A stretch of DNA of 30,118 bases from CAZIJH01 sp964539655. GTDB lineage: Archaea; Aenigmatarchaeota; Aenigmatarchaeia; CG10238-14; SCSR01. Of the stretch, positions 7,801-15,295 are shown piece by piece. The translations under genes were made by a program, and so were the position numbers. A model generated the notes under the pieces. It was not told the origin of the DNA, ran no database searches, and was given only the letters and a program-made list of their open reading frames with translations. Within the stretch, counting starts at the first letter, position 1, and each line of letters begins with the position of its first letter. The stretch is taken from the NCBI GenBank assembly GCA_964539655.1, contig CAZIJH010000007.1:1-30118 (forward strand), in the 5' to 3' direction.

Positions 7801-9249
7801 GTGAAAAAATTCGTAGTTGCAAGCTTCCTGCTCTCGTTCCTTCTTGTTGCTGCGACAGCATTCGCGCAAAATCCAGACGTGTCCCTTTCGACAAACGAGG
7901 TCAACATGTTCAACGGCGAGGACCAGACGCTCGACATTTCGATAACAAACAACGGAAACGTTGCGGACATTTTTTCGATATCTGTTTTCCCTCATTCCTG
8001 GAATTACGTGAATGTTGATCCGACCGACACGATTCTAGAAATAGCGTCCGGGGAGACAAGGACGAGCAAGATATACGTCAGCGCGCTGACAGAAGCGCAG
8101 TTCGGGGCAAGGACGGTCGTAGTCACCGTATTTTCGATCAAGAATCCTAAGATCGCCACCAACCAGACCATGCTGCTGAGAATAAACAGAAGGAGCCCGG
8201 TTTCGATCGTCGATATTTCCACTGAAAAAACTTCGTACAGTCCTGGCGAGCAGGTGAAGATAGATTCAGTAGTTTCCAACATCGGAAACATTGCATCTGA
8301 AAATTTTGCACTGAGGACAACTATATCTAAAGACAACAACGTGATAGCGACTTTCAATAATTTTATCGACACTGTCGCCGCGAAATCGAAGAAAACTTTC
8401 ACGAACAGGTTCACGATCGAATCCGGATCCGAACCAGGGACGTATTCCATAAACAGCGTGCTGTTCAACGAGCTCGGATTCACTGTGAGTTCTAAATCCA
8501 AAAATCTGGAAGTCGAGAAAGTAGAAAAAGTTTCTCAGAGCAGCTCACTAATTTCGTTGGGATTCCTGTCAGCGACAACATTGCTAACTGCAAAGAACGA
8601 AGGGAACGTGCCGAGCGATGTGAAGATGACAACGTCAGTTCCCTATTTCGCAAGAGACCTCTTCATTCCCGAAACTGCTCCCGACAGCGTGGAGAATGTT
8701 GGCAACGGCCTGGTTTACACATGGGTCGTGAAAAATGTCGCTGCTGGAAAAGAGGCGAGCGTGAAATACCAGTTCATTGTCTGGCAAGTTTGGGTACTTT
8801 TCCTTGCACTTGGAGGAATAACTTTCCTTGCGTTCAGGTACGTGTTCACCCCGATGATTATAAAAAGACACAGCCATTTCGGATCATTGACGAAAGACAG
8901 GGAAGTTTTGATTTCACTTGACGTTAAAAACAAATCCCTGTTTGAAGTGAAGGATATTGTCGTACGCGACTTCGTTCCCGGAATCGCGAAGATTGTTCCG
9001 AGATTCGACAGCATAAAACCGACGATAAAGGAGGGTTCGAACGGGACGGAACTTTTCTGGAGGTTCGATTCGCTGAGACCCGGAGAGGAGAGGATTTTGG
9101 CGTACAGGATAAAACCAGTGATGGACGTTGTGGGCTCGATAAGACTGCCGAGCGCTATGGCGAACTACACGACGAGAAAGAAAGCGAGGAAGAGAATAGT
9201 CTCGTCCGGAATAAGCATACACAGTGGATCGCACCATCCGAAGAAATAA
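7801..9249 (+). CDS. Secreted, membrane-anchored protein with CARDB/NEW3-like repeats
   Basis: 482 aa starting at GTG 7801, with a Shine-Dalgarno GGTGA at 7789-7793. Residues 1-22 are a signal peptide ending AFAQ. Two extracellular Ig-like repeats follow (NGNVADIFSISV... and SPGEQVKIDSVVSNIGNIASENFALR), typical of CARDB or NEW3 domains. A third (KNEGNVPSDVKM) leads to a membrane span near residues 328-350 (VWVLFLALGGITFLAF). The last ~130 residues form another repeat-like domain (VKNKSLFEVKDIVVRDF, RPGEERILAYRI) that would lie inside the cell if there is only one span, which is odd. Possibly a cell-envelope or adhesion component. TATA-like AATATATTTAC at about 7749-7759. Confidence 0.8.
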   Translation: MKKFVVASFLLSFLLVAATAFAQNPDVSLSTNEVNMFNGEDQTLDISITNNGNVADIFSISVFPHSWNYVNVDPTDTILEIASGETRTSKIYVSALTEAQFGARTVVVTVFSIKNPKIATNQTMLLRINRRSPVSIVDISTEKTSYSPGEQVKIDSVVSNIGNIASENFALRTTISKDNNVIATFNNFIDTVAAKSKKTFTNRFTIESGSEPGTYSINSVLFNELGFTVSSKSKNLEVEKVEKVSQSSSLISLGFLSATTLLTAKNEGNVPSDVKMTTSVPYFARDLFIPETAPDSVENVGNGLVYTWVVKNVAAGKEASVKYQFIVWQVWVLFLALGGITFLAFRYVFTPMIIKRHSHFGSLTKDREVLISLDVKNKSLFEVKDIVVRDFVPGIAKIVPRFDSIKPTIKEGSNGTELFWRFDSLRPGEERILAYRIKPVMDVVGSIRLPSAMANYTTRKKARKRIVSSGISIHSGSHHPKK

Positions 9250-9290
9250 AACAAGTTTTATATTGTTTCGCTGCTGTAATTTTCTATAAC

Positions 9291-9407
9291 CCCCTGTAGC
9301 TCAACGGTAGAGCATTCGCCTGTAGATCTTTGCAATGCATTGATCAGTTAGGAAATGCTCGTTTGCAGTAAGCGAAGGGTTGGGAGTTCAAATCTCCCCG
9401 GGGGGAC
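9291..9407 (+). tRNA. tRNA-Tyr (GUA) with 45-nt intron
   Basis: The acceptor CCCCCUG (9291-9297) pairs with CGGGGGG (9400-9406), with discriminator A 9407 and the C1-G72 pair typical of archaeal tRNA-Tyr. The D-arm is GCUC/GAGC; anticodon stem UUCGC (9316-9320) pairs with GCGAA (9373-9377); anticodon GUA is at 9323-9325; T-arm GGGAG-UUCAAAU-CUCCC. The intron is 9327-9371 at the canonical 37/38 site. A BHB motif supports this: central helix CUGU (9321-9324) with GCAG (9366-9369), bulges AG|A and UA|A. The mature tRNA is 72 nt and CCA is not encoded. TATA-like GTTTTATATTG lies at 9256-9266; a T-rich stretch follows at 9408-9418. Confidence 0.95.
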
Positions 9408-9422
9408 TTTTATTTTTTACGA

Positions 9423-9959
9423 CTATTTTATCATTGACGAAATTATGTCTGCTTCCTGTGATACTGTGAGAAGTCCCGTATTCAAAATTAAATGATAAAA
9501 TTTCGGATCCCTGTAATCTTTGCCGTAATTTAATTTCCCCATTTTGACTTCATCAGCTTCCCTGTCATTAAGTATAATTTTTACTGCTTTGAAATTTTCA
9601 GGATACTTCTTGGTTAGCATTGCCCTCCTGATTCTGGTTTCGATATCAGACATCGTATAAACAAGCAGAGCATTTGGACATTCGCCGCATATTGCGCCGT
9701 ATCTTGTATCAGCTACAACATTGCCTTTTTCAATTATTTCCTTCAGTTTCATGTCCATTGATTTGTTATCTCCAATAGTGGTTAATCTCCAATAATCTTC
9801 GAATGGTATCTCGGCATTAGGATAAAGTTCCTGCCATCTCTGTCTCCACAACTTTCCGACAGAATAAACTTCCCAGCCAAAACGCTTTGATAATTCTTCG
9901 GACAAAGAAGATTTTCCAGAACCGGGCGGACCAGACAAAACAACCGCGTTATATTTCAT
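9423..9959 (-). CDS. Cytidylate-kinase-like P-loop nucleoside kinase
   Basis: 178 aa from ATG 9959 (an upstream in-frame start at 9977 adds six residues but ignores the promoter spacing). The P-loop is GPPGSGKSS at residues 9-17, followed by LSEELSKRFGWEVYSVGKLWR as in archaeal CMP kinases. VVADTRYG resembles the Walker-B/NMP-binding DxR region, and ETRIRRAMLTKKYP plus NDREADEVKMGKLNYGKDYRDP match the lid and C-terminal CMP-kinase pattern (R-x-A-DE-R-...-YG-D). It would phosphorylate (d)CMP or a similar nucleotide; an adenylate-kinase-like role cannot be excluded. The ATG lies 27 nt from the TTTAATAA box shared with the 5S gene, so the mRNA is probably leaderless. Confidence 0.8.
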   Translation of the reverse strand: MKYNAVVLSGPPGSGKSSLSEELSKRFGWEVYSVGKLWRQRWQELYPNAEIPFEDYWRLTTIGDNKSMDMKLKEIIEKGNVVADTRYGAICGECPNALLVYTMSDIETRIRRAMLTKKYPENFKAVKIILNDREADEVKMGKLNYGKDYRDPKFYHLILNTGLLTVSQEADIISSMIK

Positions 9960-9982
9960 AAAATTACAATGTCCCAAAAAGC

Positions 9983-9990
9983 TTTAATAA
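9983..9990. promoter_or_regulatory. Shared bidirectional TATA box for 5S rRNA and CMP-kinase-like gene
   Basis: TTTAATAA lies almost exactly between the 5' end of 5S (10015, about 28 nt) and the ATG of the divergent kinase gene (9959, about 27 nt). It reads as a TATA element on both strands, and both distances fit archaeal transcription starts. Confidence 0.6.
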
Positions 9991-10014
9991 GTCTTTCATA
10001 CATACCTATTTTGT

Positions 10015-10128
<114 letters not shown>

Positions 10129-10208
10129 TCACAATTATTTCTCTATTATCTGAACTCCCGAGTTAAGTTCTATAGACTCTTATATAATGAATTCGAAAAT
10201 ATCTTTCT

Positions 10209-10943
10209 GTGAAAATTAAACTTACTTCAGATTTGGCGGAATTTTTAGGAATTATGGTTGGAGATGGCAATATTTACTATAACAAAAGCAAAAGAACGTA
10301 CAGATTTGTGATAACTGGCCATTCTGAAAATGATTTTAATTATTTGACAAAATATGTTTCTAATTTAGCAGCAAAACTATTCGCAAAAAAACCAAGTGTA
10401 TGGATGTATAATAAAAAAAGAGCTATTGCAATATCTTTGTATTCTCGAGAAATAATTGATTTTCTTTTGTTATGCGGACTTAAGTCTGGCAGGAAAAGTC
10501 AGACTGTTGAAATACCGAAAATCATTTTGAAAAGTAATAAAAAAATAAAAGCCAGTTTTTTACGAGGCTTGGCAGACGCAGATTTTTTTATAACATTCAA
10601 AAACAGCAGAAATAATTATCCTATAATCATAGGTACGACTTCGAGTAAGATACTAGCTTATCAAGTTAAAACCCTGTTAAAAGAATTTTCAATAAATGCG
10701 TCAATCTACGAAATAGAACCTTGCGGATTTTCGAAAGTTAGACAATACAAAATTAATTGCTACGCTATGAGGAACTTCAATTTATGGATGAAAAATATTG
10801 GTTTTAAAAATGAATGCCAAACATCAAAAATACAAGTTTGGAAGAAGCTTGGTAGATATCCATCATTCAGCAACCTGAAGGACAGGATGGCAATTTTAAA
10901 TAATTCGAAAAGTAAAGTATCAGATGTTGCCCGGATCGTCTAG
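10209..10943 (+). CDS. Free-standing LAGLIDADG homing endonuclease
   Basis: 244 aa from GTG 10209. Two LAGLIDADG helices are present: AEFLGIMVGDG (about residues 10-20, acidic residue D19) and FLRGLADADFF (about 117-127, acidic residue D125), so it is a single-chain, two-motif enzyme with both catalytic acids kept. Many Lys residues (IPKIILKSNKKIK, MYNKKRAIAISLYSR) fit DNA binding. It is not inside an intein or an rRNA intron here. The reading frame runs 15 nt into tRNA-Asp and its stop TAG (10941-10943) is part of the tRNA D-arm. It is clearly AT-richer than the neighbouring core genes, suggesting transfer. TATA-like CTTATATAATG lies at about 10178-10188. It could alternatively be a LAGLIDADG-derived maturase or regulator. 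Confidence 0.9.
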   Translation: MKIKLTSDLAEFLGIMVGDGNIYYNKSKRTYRFVITGHSENDFNYLTKYVSNLAAKLFAKKPSVWMYNKKRAIAISLYSREIIDFLLLCGLKSGRKSQTVEIPKIILKSNKKIKASFLRGLADADFFITFKNSRNNYPIIIGTTSSKILAYQVKTLLKEFSINASIYEIEPCGFSKVRQYKINCYAMRNFNLWMKNIGFKNECQTSKIQVWKKLGRYPSFSNLKDRMAILNNSKSKVSDVARIV

Positions 10944-11017
10944 CGGCCTAGGATATAGACTGCATAAGGTATAACCCTGTCACGGCTGTGACTCGGGTTC
11001 AAATCCCGCTCCGGGCG
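10929..11017 (+). tRNA. tRNA-Asp (GUC) with 16-nt intron at position 29/30
   Basis: The acceptor GCCCGGA (10929-10935) pairs with UCCGGGC (11010-11016), discriminator G 11017. Removing 10959-10974 gives anticodon stem UAGCC/GGCUG with loop CUGUCAC and anticodon GUC (10979-10981); mature length is 73 nt. The splice sites are strongly supported by a full BHB motif: central helix AUAU (10953-10956) with GUAU (10969-10972), bulges AG|A (10957-10959) and AA|C (10973-10975), outer pairs GG (10951-10952) with CC (10976-10977). Most archaeal tRNA introns lie at 37/38; this one is inside the anticodon stem. One T-stem end pair (U-C) is mismatched. CCA is not encoded. Confidence 0.93.
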
Positions 11018-11026
11018 CAGAAACTT

Positions 11027-11053
11027 AGCTGGATCTCCCCAGCTACTTTTTTT
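11027..11053 (+). terminator. Hairpin plus T-run after tRNA-Asp
   Basis: AGCTGG (11027-11032) pairs with CCAGCT (11039-11044) around a 6-nt loop, followed closely by TTTTTTT (11047-11053). Placed 10 bp after tRNA-Asp, it looks like an intrinsic terminator. Confidence 0.6.
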
Positions 11054-11054
11054 C

Positions 11055-11153
11055 TTAAGCAAATGAGAGGAATTTAACGAATTTTGGGTGGGCATTATGG
11101 CTAGACTATAACACCTGATAGGGGAGTTGTTAAATTTCAGTTTAAGCAAATGA
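11055..11153. repeat. 12-bp direct repeats flanking a short inverted repeat
   Basis: TTAAGCAAATGA occurs at 11055-11066 and again at 11142-11153. Between them AATTTAAC (11071-11078) and GTTAAATT (11128-11135) form an inverted pair around a ~50-nt GC-richer insert. No coding frame is convincing. It could be a small structured RNA or the footprint of an element; nothing more can be said. Confidence 0.5.
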
Positions 11154-11220
11154 AAATGGGTTTTTTCTAAAATTTATTGATTTGCTCAAATTTATCTGCT
11201 CGTCAAACATATTGATAAAT

Positions 11221-11409
11221 ATGGTAACACCCGAATTGACTCTTGCATATGTTGGGTTGGTCTTAGTCATGGTTACATGGGGGTTAGATAAAACAGAATG
11301 GTTAGATGGAAGAAGTGGATTAAAATCCCTTAAACAGAAACTCGGACTTATTTACATAATCTTAGGCATCATAATAGCGGCTATCTATACTTTTTTAGTC
11401 TCTAAGTAG
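11221..11409 (+). CDS. Small two-span membrane protein
   Basis: 62 aa from ATG 11221. Two hydrophobic segments: ELTLAYVGLVLVMVTWGL (residues 5-22) and LGLIYIILGIIIAAIYTFLV (about 40-59), separated by a charged loop (DKTEWLDGRSGLKSLKQK). The frame is open from an upstream ATG 11182, but AAATTTAT near 11189-11196 suits a leaderless start at 11221. Unknown function; sits alone between tRNA-Asp and the rpo operon. Confidence 0.6.
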   Translation: MVTPELTLAYVGLVLVMVTWGLDKTEWLDGRSGLKSLKQKLGLIYIILGIIIAAIYTFLVSK

Positions 11410-11763
11410 CTTTCGCACAACTAAGCTTTCATCTGTTTCTGTTTAGAGTATGTTTATGGCTCGTGATAGAAAGTAGCTAGCTTTTTATTTTCCAATGTAC
11501 AATATATAAAAAGTTCCTACCGGAACGCTACGTATGCCAGGGAGATGTGGCCAAGCTGCTGTTCGCGTGGTGGGCGCCTATTTTTTCTTAAATTTTTGAA
11601 AACCGTAAACTTTAAAAATTAATGATTGTCATATAGATACAGGCTGAAGCTTTCGGAATGGTGACAATTGCTCAATGAAGTTTAAATATTCCTACACCGA
11701 CCTCGTTACTTCTGATAGGTTTATTTCTAACTCCGGAAATTCGGCAAAAATTTTGGTGGAATA
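11410..11763 (+). other. Intergenic region before rpoH with two promoter-like sites
   Basis: No convincing gene in 354 bp. It holds the candidate small RNA unit at 11501-11586 (listed separately), and the likely rpo-operon promoter: TTTAAATA near 11681-11688, which would start transcription about 50 nt before rpoH ATG 11764. Confidence 0.6.
11501..11586 (+). ncRNA. Candidate small RNA with own promoter, operator-like hairpin and T-run
   Basis: A strong TATA box, AATATATAAAA (11501-11511), is followed directly by GTTCC-TACC-GGAAC (11513-11526), an inverted repeat lying between TATA and the expected start (~11530-11534). Then comes a GC-rich ~46-nt stretch (about 11534-11579) in otherwise AT-rich DNA, ending in TTTTTT (11581-11586). 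The stretch can fold GCTGC with GTGGT around a 7-nt loop, including wobble pairs. No ORF fits. The promoter, short GC-rich body and T-run together suggest a tiny transcript; identity unknown. It is not a tRNA, and I do not see box C/D motifs. Confidence 0.3.
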
Positions 11764-12006
11764 ATGAAAGATTTCGAAATTGAAAAGCACGATTTGGTGC
11801 CCAAGCACGAGCTGCTCGACGACAAGCAGAAAGAGGAAGTCATGAAAAAATTCGGGATAACTCTGAAACAGTTTCCGAGAATATTGGAGACCGATCCTAT
11901 GGTAAAATTTTTGAACGCGAAAATCGGCGACGTGTTAAAGATAACGAGACAGAGCAAGACAGCCGGCGAGAGCGAATATTACAGAGTTGTAATCAAGGGA
12001 GCGTAA
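11764..12006 (+). CDS. rpoH: RNA polymerase subunit H (Rpo5)
   Basis: 80 aa, the archaeal counterpart of the C-terminal domain of Rpb5. Characteristic run: HDLVPKHELLDDKQKEEVMKKFGI, then LKQFPRILETDPMVKFLNAKIGDVLKITRQS and the end SEYYRVVIKG. It packs at the jaw of RNA polymerase near downstream DNA. First gene of the rpo operon; 4 bp before rpoB2. Confidence 0.97.
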   Translation: MKDFEIEKHDLVPKHELLDDKQKEEVMKKFGITLKQFPRILETDPMVKFLNAKIGDVLKITRQSKTAGESEYYRVVIKGA

Positions 12007-12010
12007 TAAA

Positions 12011-13504
12011 ATGAACGACAGGCTGCTTACATTGCTGAACAAAGTCACGAACGAAAGGGGATTCGTGAGATTCCAGATCGATTCTTATAACGACTTCATA
12101 ACGAGAAGGATTCCGAAAGTCCTGAGCGAAATCGGAATGATAAAGCCCGAAGTTCCGGATCTAGGAGAATTCAAAATAAAATTGGGCGAGTTCAAAATCG
12201 GCGGCCCGCAGGTAAAGGAAGCAGACGGGTCTGTGAGAGATGTTTTGCCGGCAGAAGCAAGACTGAGAAATCTTACTTATTCGGCGCCGATGTACATCGA
12301 GATGACTCCTGTATTGAACAACGTCGAGAGCGAGCCGGTCATTGTCAATTTTGGCGACCTTCCAGTAATGCTCAAATCTCAGATTTGTCCGCTCGCGAAC
12401 ATGCCGAGAAACGAATTGCTGAAAGCAGGAGAGGATCCGGACGATTCGGGAGGATATTTCATTGTAAACGGGACTGAAAGAATCTTGGTTCTTGTAGAGG
12501 AGATTGCTCCGAACAGAATCATCACAGCAAAAATGTCGACGGGAAATGTTACTGACATAGCGAGGATACATTCCGAGAAAGACGGATACGTGCAGAGACA
12601 TCTTTTGGAGAGGAAGAAGGACGGAACAGTCACAATCAGCTTTGCAAACATCAACAAGCTTCCTGTCGCAATACTTTTGAAGGCTCTCGGCTTGGAAAAC
12701 GACAAAGTAATTGTCGAGGCCATTTCAGCGGACCCCGAAGTTCAGGAAGAATTCTACATCAACCTTTTGGAAATAGAAGTTCCGAACAAGGACGCCGGAC
12801 TCGACGAGATCGGCAAGCACATCAAGATTCCGCAGAAGGAATACAGAATGGACAGAGCCGTCAAACTTGTCGACAGGTATCTGCTTCCGCACTTGGGACA
12901 GGAACCGAGCAACAGGCTGGACAAGGCATTTTATTTGTCGAAGGCTATCGGAAAACTTTTGAAACTGCATCTGAACAAAGTCGAGGAAGACGATCTTGAC
13001 CACTATTCAAACAAAAGACTGAGACTGTCCGGAGACCTTTTGGAGATTCTTTTGAGATCGATTCTTTTGGGAAAGTGGGGACTGATAACCAGAATCACAT
13101 ACAACTATCAGAAGCTCACGAAGAGAGGAAGGCTTCCTCCGCTGCAAGCAATTGTTGAATCAAACGTCCTGACAAACCAGCTTGTCTCCGCGCTCGCGAT
13201 AGGTTCGTGGGTCGGCGGAAGAACAGGTGTCAGCCAAAGATTGGAGAGAGGAAGCTACATCAAAACAATTTCTCACATGAGAAACGTCTTGTCTCCGCTC
13301 ACTTCGACGCAGGAACATTTCGAGGCAAGAGAGCTCCACCCGACACATTGGGGAAAGCTTTGCACGAGCGAGACTCCTGAAGGAGCGACGATCGGACTCA
13401 GAAAATATCTCGCGATAATGGCGGAAGTTACAAAAGGACTCGGAGAGAAGGAAGCAAAATCGCTGAGCGCAGTTTTGCCAAAGGAGGAGAAGAAACGTGG
13501 TTGA
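12011..13504 (+). CDS. rpoB2: RNA polymerase subunit B'' (N-terminal half of Rpo2)
   Basis: 497 aa, the N-terminal part of the second-largest RNA polymerase subunit (protrusion, lobe and fork). Signature stretches: GGYFIVNGTERILVLVEEIA (about residues 147-166), IGSWVGGRTGVSQRLERGSY, and near the end LHPTHWGKLCTSETPEGATI, the conserved fork-region motif. The split from rpoB1 lies where methanogens and haloarchaea also split the gene. Its last 8 nt overlap rpoB1, whose ribosome binding site AAGGAGGAG lies inside this gene. Confidence 0.97.
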   Translation: MNDRLLTLLNKVTNERGFVRFQIDSYNDFITRRIPKVLSEIGMIKPEVPDLGEFKIKLGEFKIGGPQVKEADGSVRDVLPAEARLRNLTYSAPMYIEMTPVLNNVESEPVIVNFGDLPVMLKSQICPLANMPRNELLKAGEDPDDSGGYFIVNGTERILVLVEEIAPNRIITAKMSTGNVTDIARIHSEKDGYVQRHLLERKKDGTVTISFANINKLPVAILLKALGLENDKVIVEAISADPEVQEEFYINLLEIEVPNKDAGLDEIGKHIKIPQKEYRMDRAVKLVDRYLLPHLGQEPSNRLDKAFYLSKAIGKLLKLHLNKVEEDDLDHYSNKRLRLSGDLLEILLRSILLGKWGLITRITYNYQKLTKRGRLPPLQAIVESNVLTNQLVSALAIGSWVGGRTGVSQRLERGSYIKTISHMRNVLSPLTSTQEHFEARELHPTHWGKLCTSETPEGATIGLRKYLAIMAEVTKGLGEKEAKSLSAVLPKEEKKRG

Positions 13505-15293
13505 CATATTTTTGGACGGCAGGTTCATAGGCCAGACAAATGAGCCGGAGAAAATCGTGAAAGACGTAAGAGAGAAAAGAAGAAGCGGAATACTTTCTGA
13601 CCAGATCAACGTAGCTTATCACTCCCATTTGGAGGAACTGAAAATCCTTTCGGACAGCGGAAGAGTGAGAAGGCCTTTGATAGTTGTCGAGAACGGAAAA
13701 GGGAAACTGACAGACGAGCACGTAGAGAAACTGAAGAAGGGAGAAATAACTTGGGACGATCTCCTGAAAACAGGAGTAATAGAATACCTCGATTCCGAGG
13801 AGGAAGAAAATTGTCTTATCGCACTCAGGGAGAGCGACATAAACAGCAACTCGACTCACGTCGAAATCGATCCGGCAACGATACTCGGACTTTCCGCGTC
13901 GTTCATTCCTTATCCGGAATTCAACAGAGGAGACAGAGTAAACTACGGAGCAAAAATGGTTGGACAGTCCATCGGTCTTTTTGCCACGAACTTTTTGGGA
14001 AGGGCTGACACGAAATCAAACGTCATGATATATCCGCAGATGCCGCTCGTGCAGACGCATGCGCACAAGGCAATCAGCTACGACAAGCATCCGAACGGAA
14101 TGAACATAGTCATCGCAATCGGCGGATACGAAGGATACAACATAGAAGACGGAATAATTATAAACAGAAATTCTTTGCAGCGCGGGCTTCTCTGGTCCTA
14201 TCTTTACAGGTCATACGAAGCCGAGCAGAAAAGATACCTCGGTGGCCAGGAAGACCAGATAGGAATTCCCGAGGCAGGAGTGAGAGGATACGCGGGAGAG
14301 GACGCATACAAGCATCTTCCCGAAGACGGAATTATCAACACGGAGACGAGAGTCGATTCGGACGACGTCATCATCGGAAGAATTTCGCCGCTGAGATTCC
14401 TCGGAACAATGGACCAATTCATCACCGGCGTTGAAAATATCAGAGAGACGTCGGTGAGACTGAGGCACGGTGATTCGGGAATCGTCGACAGAATATTTTT
14501 GACTGAAACAACCGACGGAACAAAATTGGTGAAGGTGGTGATACGCGATCCGAAGGTTCCAGAGATAGGAGACAAGCTCGCAAGCAGGCACGGACAGAAA
14601 GGAGTGGTCGCGCTGATAGTTCCGCAGGAGGATATGCCGTTCACGGAAGACGGAATCGTACCTGACATAATTTTCAATCCCCACGGAATCCCGTCGAGAA
14701 TGACAATGGGCCAGCTGCTCGAATGCATTGCAGGAAAAGTCGCGGCGATCACAGGAAAAAACGTAATGGCGCCCGCGTTCAGTCCGACTCCGGAAAAAGA
14801 TCTGCGCGAAACTTTGAAGAACCACGGATTCAAGGACGACGGAAAAGAGACCATGTACGACGGGAGGACAGGAAAGAAATTCGACAGCGAAATATTTATC
14901 GGAAATTGCTTCTATCAGAAACTCGATCACCTCGTTTCAAACAAGATACACGCAAGGTCAAGGGGACCTGTAACGCTTTTGACAAAGCAGCCGACAGAAG
15001 GAAGAAGCAAAGAAGGTGGACTGAGACTCGGTGAAATGGAGAAAGACTGCCTGATCGCTCACGGAGCCGCGCTCGTGCTGAAGGAAAGATTCGATTCGGA
15101 CAAGACAGTCGTCCCGATCTGCAGCGAATGCGGAATGATAGTGATGCACGACAAAATCAAGAATAAAAATTATTGCCCGATCGACGGAGAGTCGAAGATA
15201 ATCGAGGTTGAAATGAGCTACGCATTCAAACTAATGCTCGACGAATTGAAGAGCATGCTCATCTACCCGAGATTGAATGTTAAGGAGGAATAA
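13497..15293 (+). CDS. rpoB1: RNA polymerase subunit B' (C-terminal half of Rpo2)
   Basis: 598 aa, starting at GTG 13497 (8-nt overlap with rpoB2). A strong AAGGAGGAG at 13481-13489 inside rpoB2 places the ribosome, so the two halves are translationally coupled. It contains the hybrid-binding and wall regions: NVMIYPQMPLVQT, GYNIEDGIIINRNSLQRG, GDKLASRHGQKGVVALIVP (catalytic-site lysines), and the anchor GIPSRMTMGQLLE. The C-terminus has a zinc site, CSECGM...YCPIDGES, with three Cys visible. Together with B'' it makes the complete second-largest subunit. Confidence 0.97.
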   Translation: MVDIFLDGRFIGQTNEPEKIVKDVREKRRSGILSDQINVAYHSHLEELKILSDSGRVRRPLIVVENGKGKLTDEHVEKLKKGEITWDDLLKTGVIEYLDSEEEENCLIALRESDINSNSTHVEIDPATILGLSASFIPYPEFNRGDRVNYGAKMVGQSIGLFATNFLGRADTKSNVMIYPQMPLVQTHAHKAISYDKHPNGMNIVIAIGGYEGYNIEDGIIINRNSLQRGLLWSYLYRSYEAEQKRYLGGQEDQIGIPEAGVRGYAGEDAYKHLPEDGIINTETRVDSDDVIIGRISPLRFLGTMDQFITGVENIRETSVRLRHGDSGIVDRIFLTETTDGTKLVKVVIRDPKVPEIGDKLASRHGQKGVVALIVPQEDMPFTEDGIVPDIIFNPHGIPSRMTMGQLLECIAGKVAAITGKNVMAPAFSPTPEKDLRETLKNHGFKDDGKETMYDGRTGKKFDSEIFIGNCFYQKLDHLVSNKIHARSRGPVTLLTKQPTEGRSKEGGLRLGEMEKDCLIAHGAALVLKERFDSDKTVVPICSECGMIVMHDKIKNKNYCPIDGESKIIEVEMSYAFKLMLDELKSMLIYPRLNVKEE

Positions 15294-15295
15294 AA

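Noticed and set aside
11534..11580. 5' half of a split tRNA
   Set aside because: It starts like an acceptor and D-arm (GCCAGGG...GGCCAAG), but U8 and the second D-stem strand are missing and no matching 3' half is in the window.
11608..11735. Box C/D guide RNA
   Set aside because: AATGATT, CTGA and GGTGA-like words occur, but the boxes do not fit RUGAUGA/CUGA with correct spacing.
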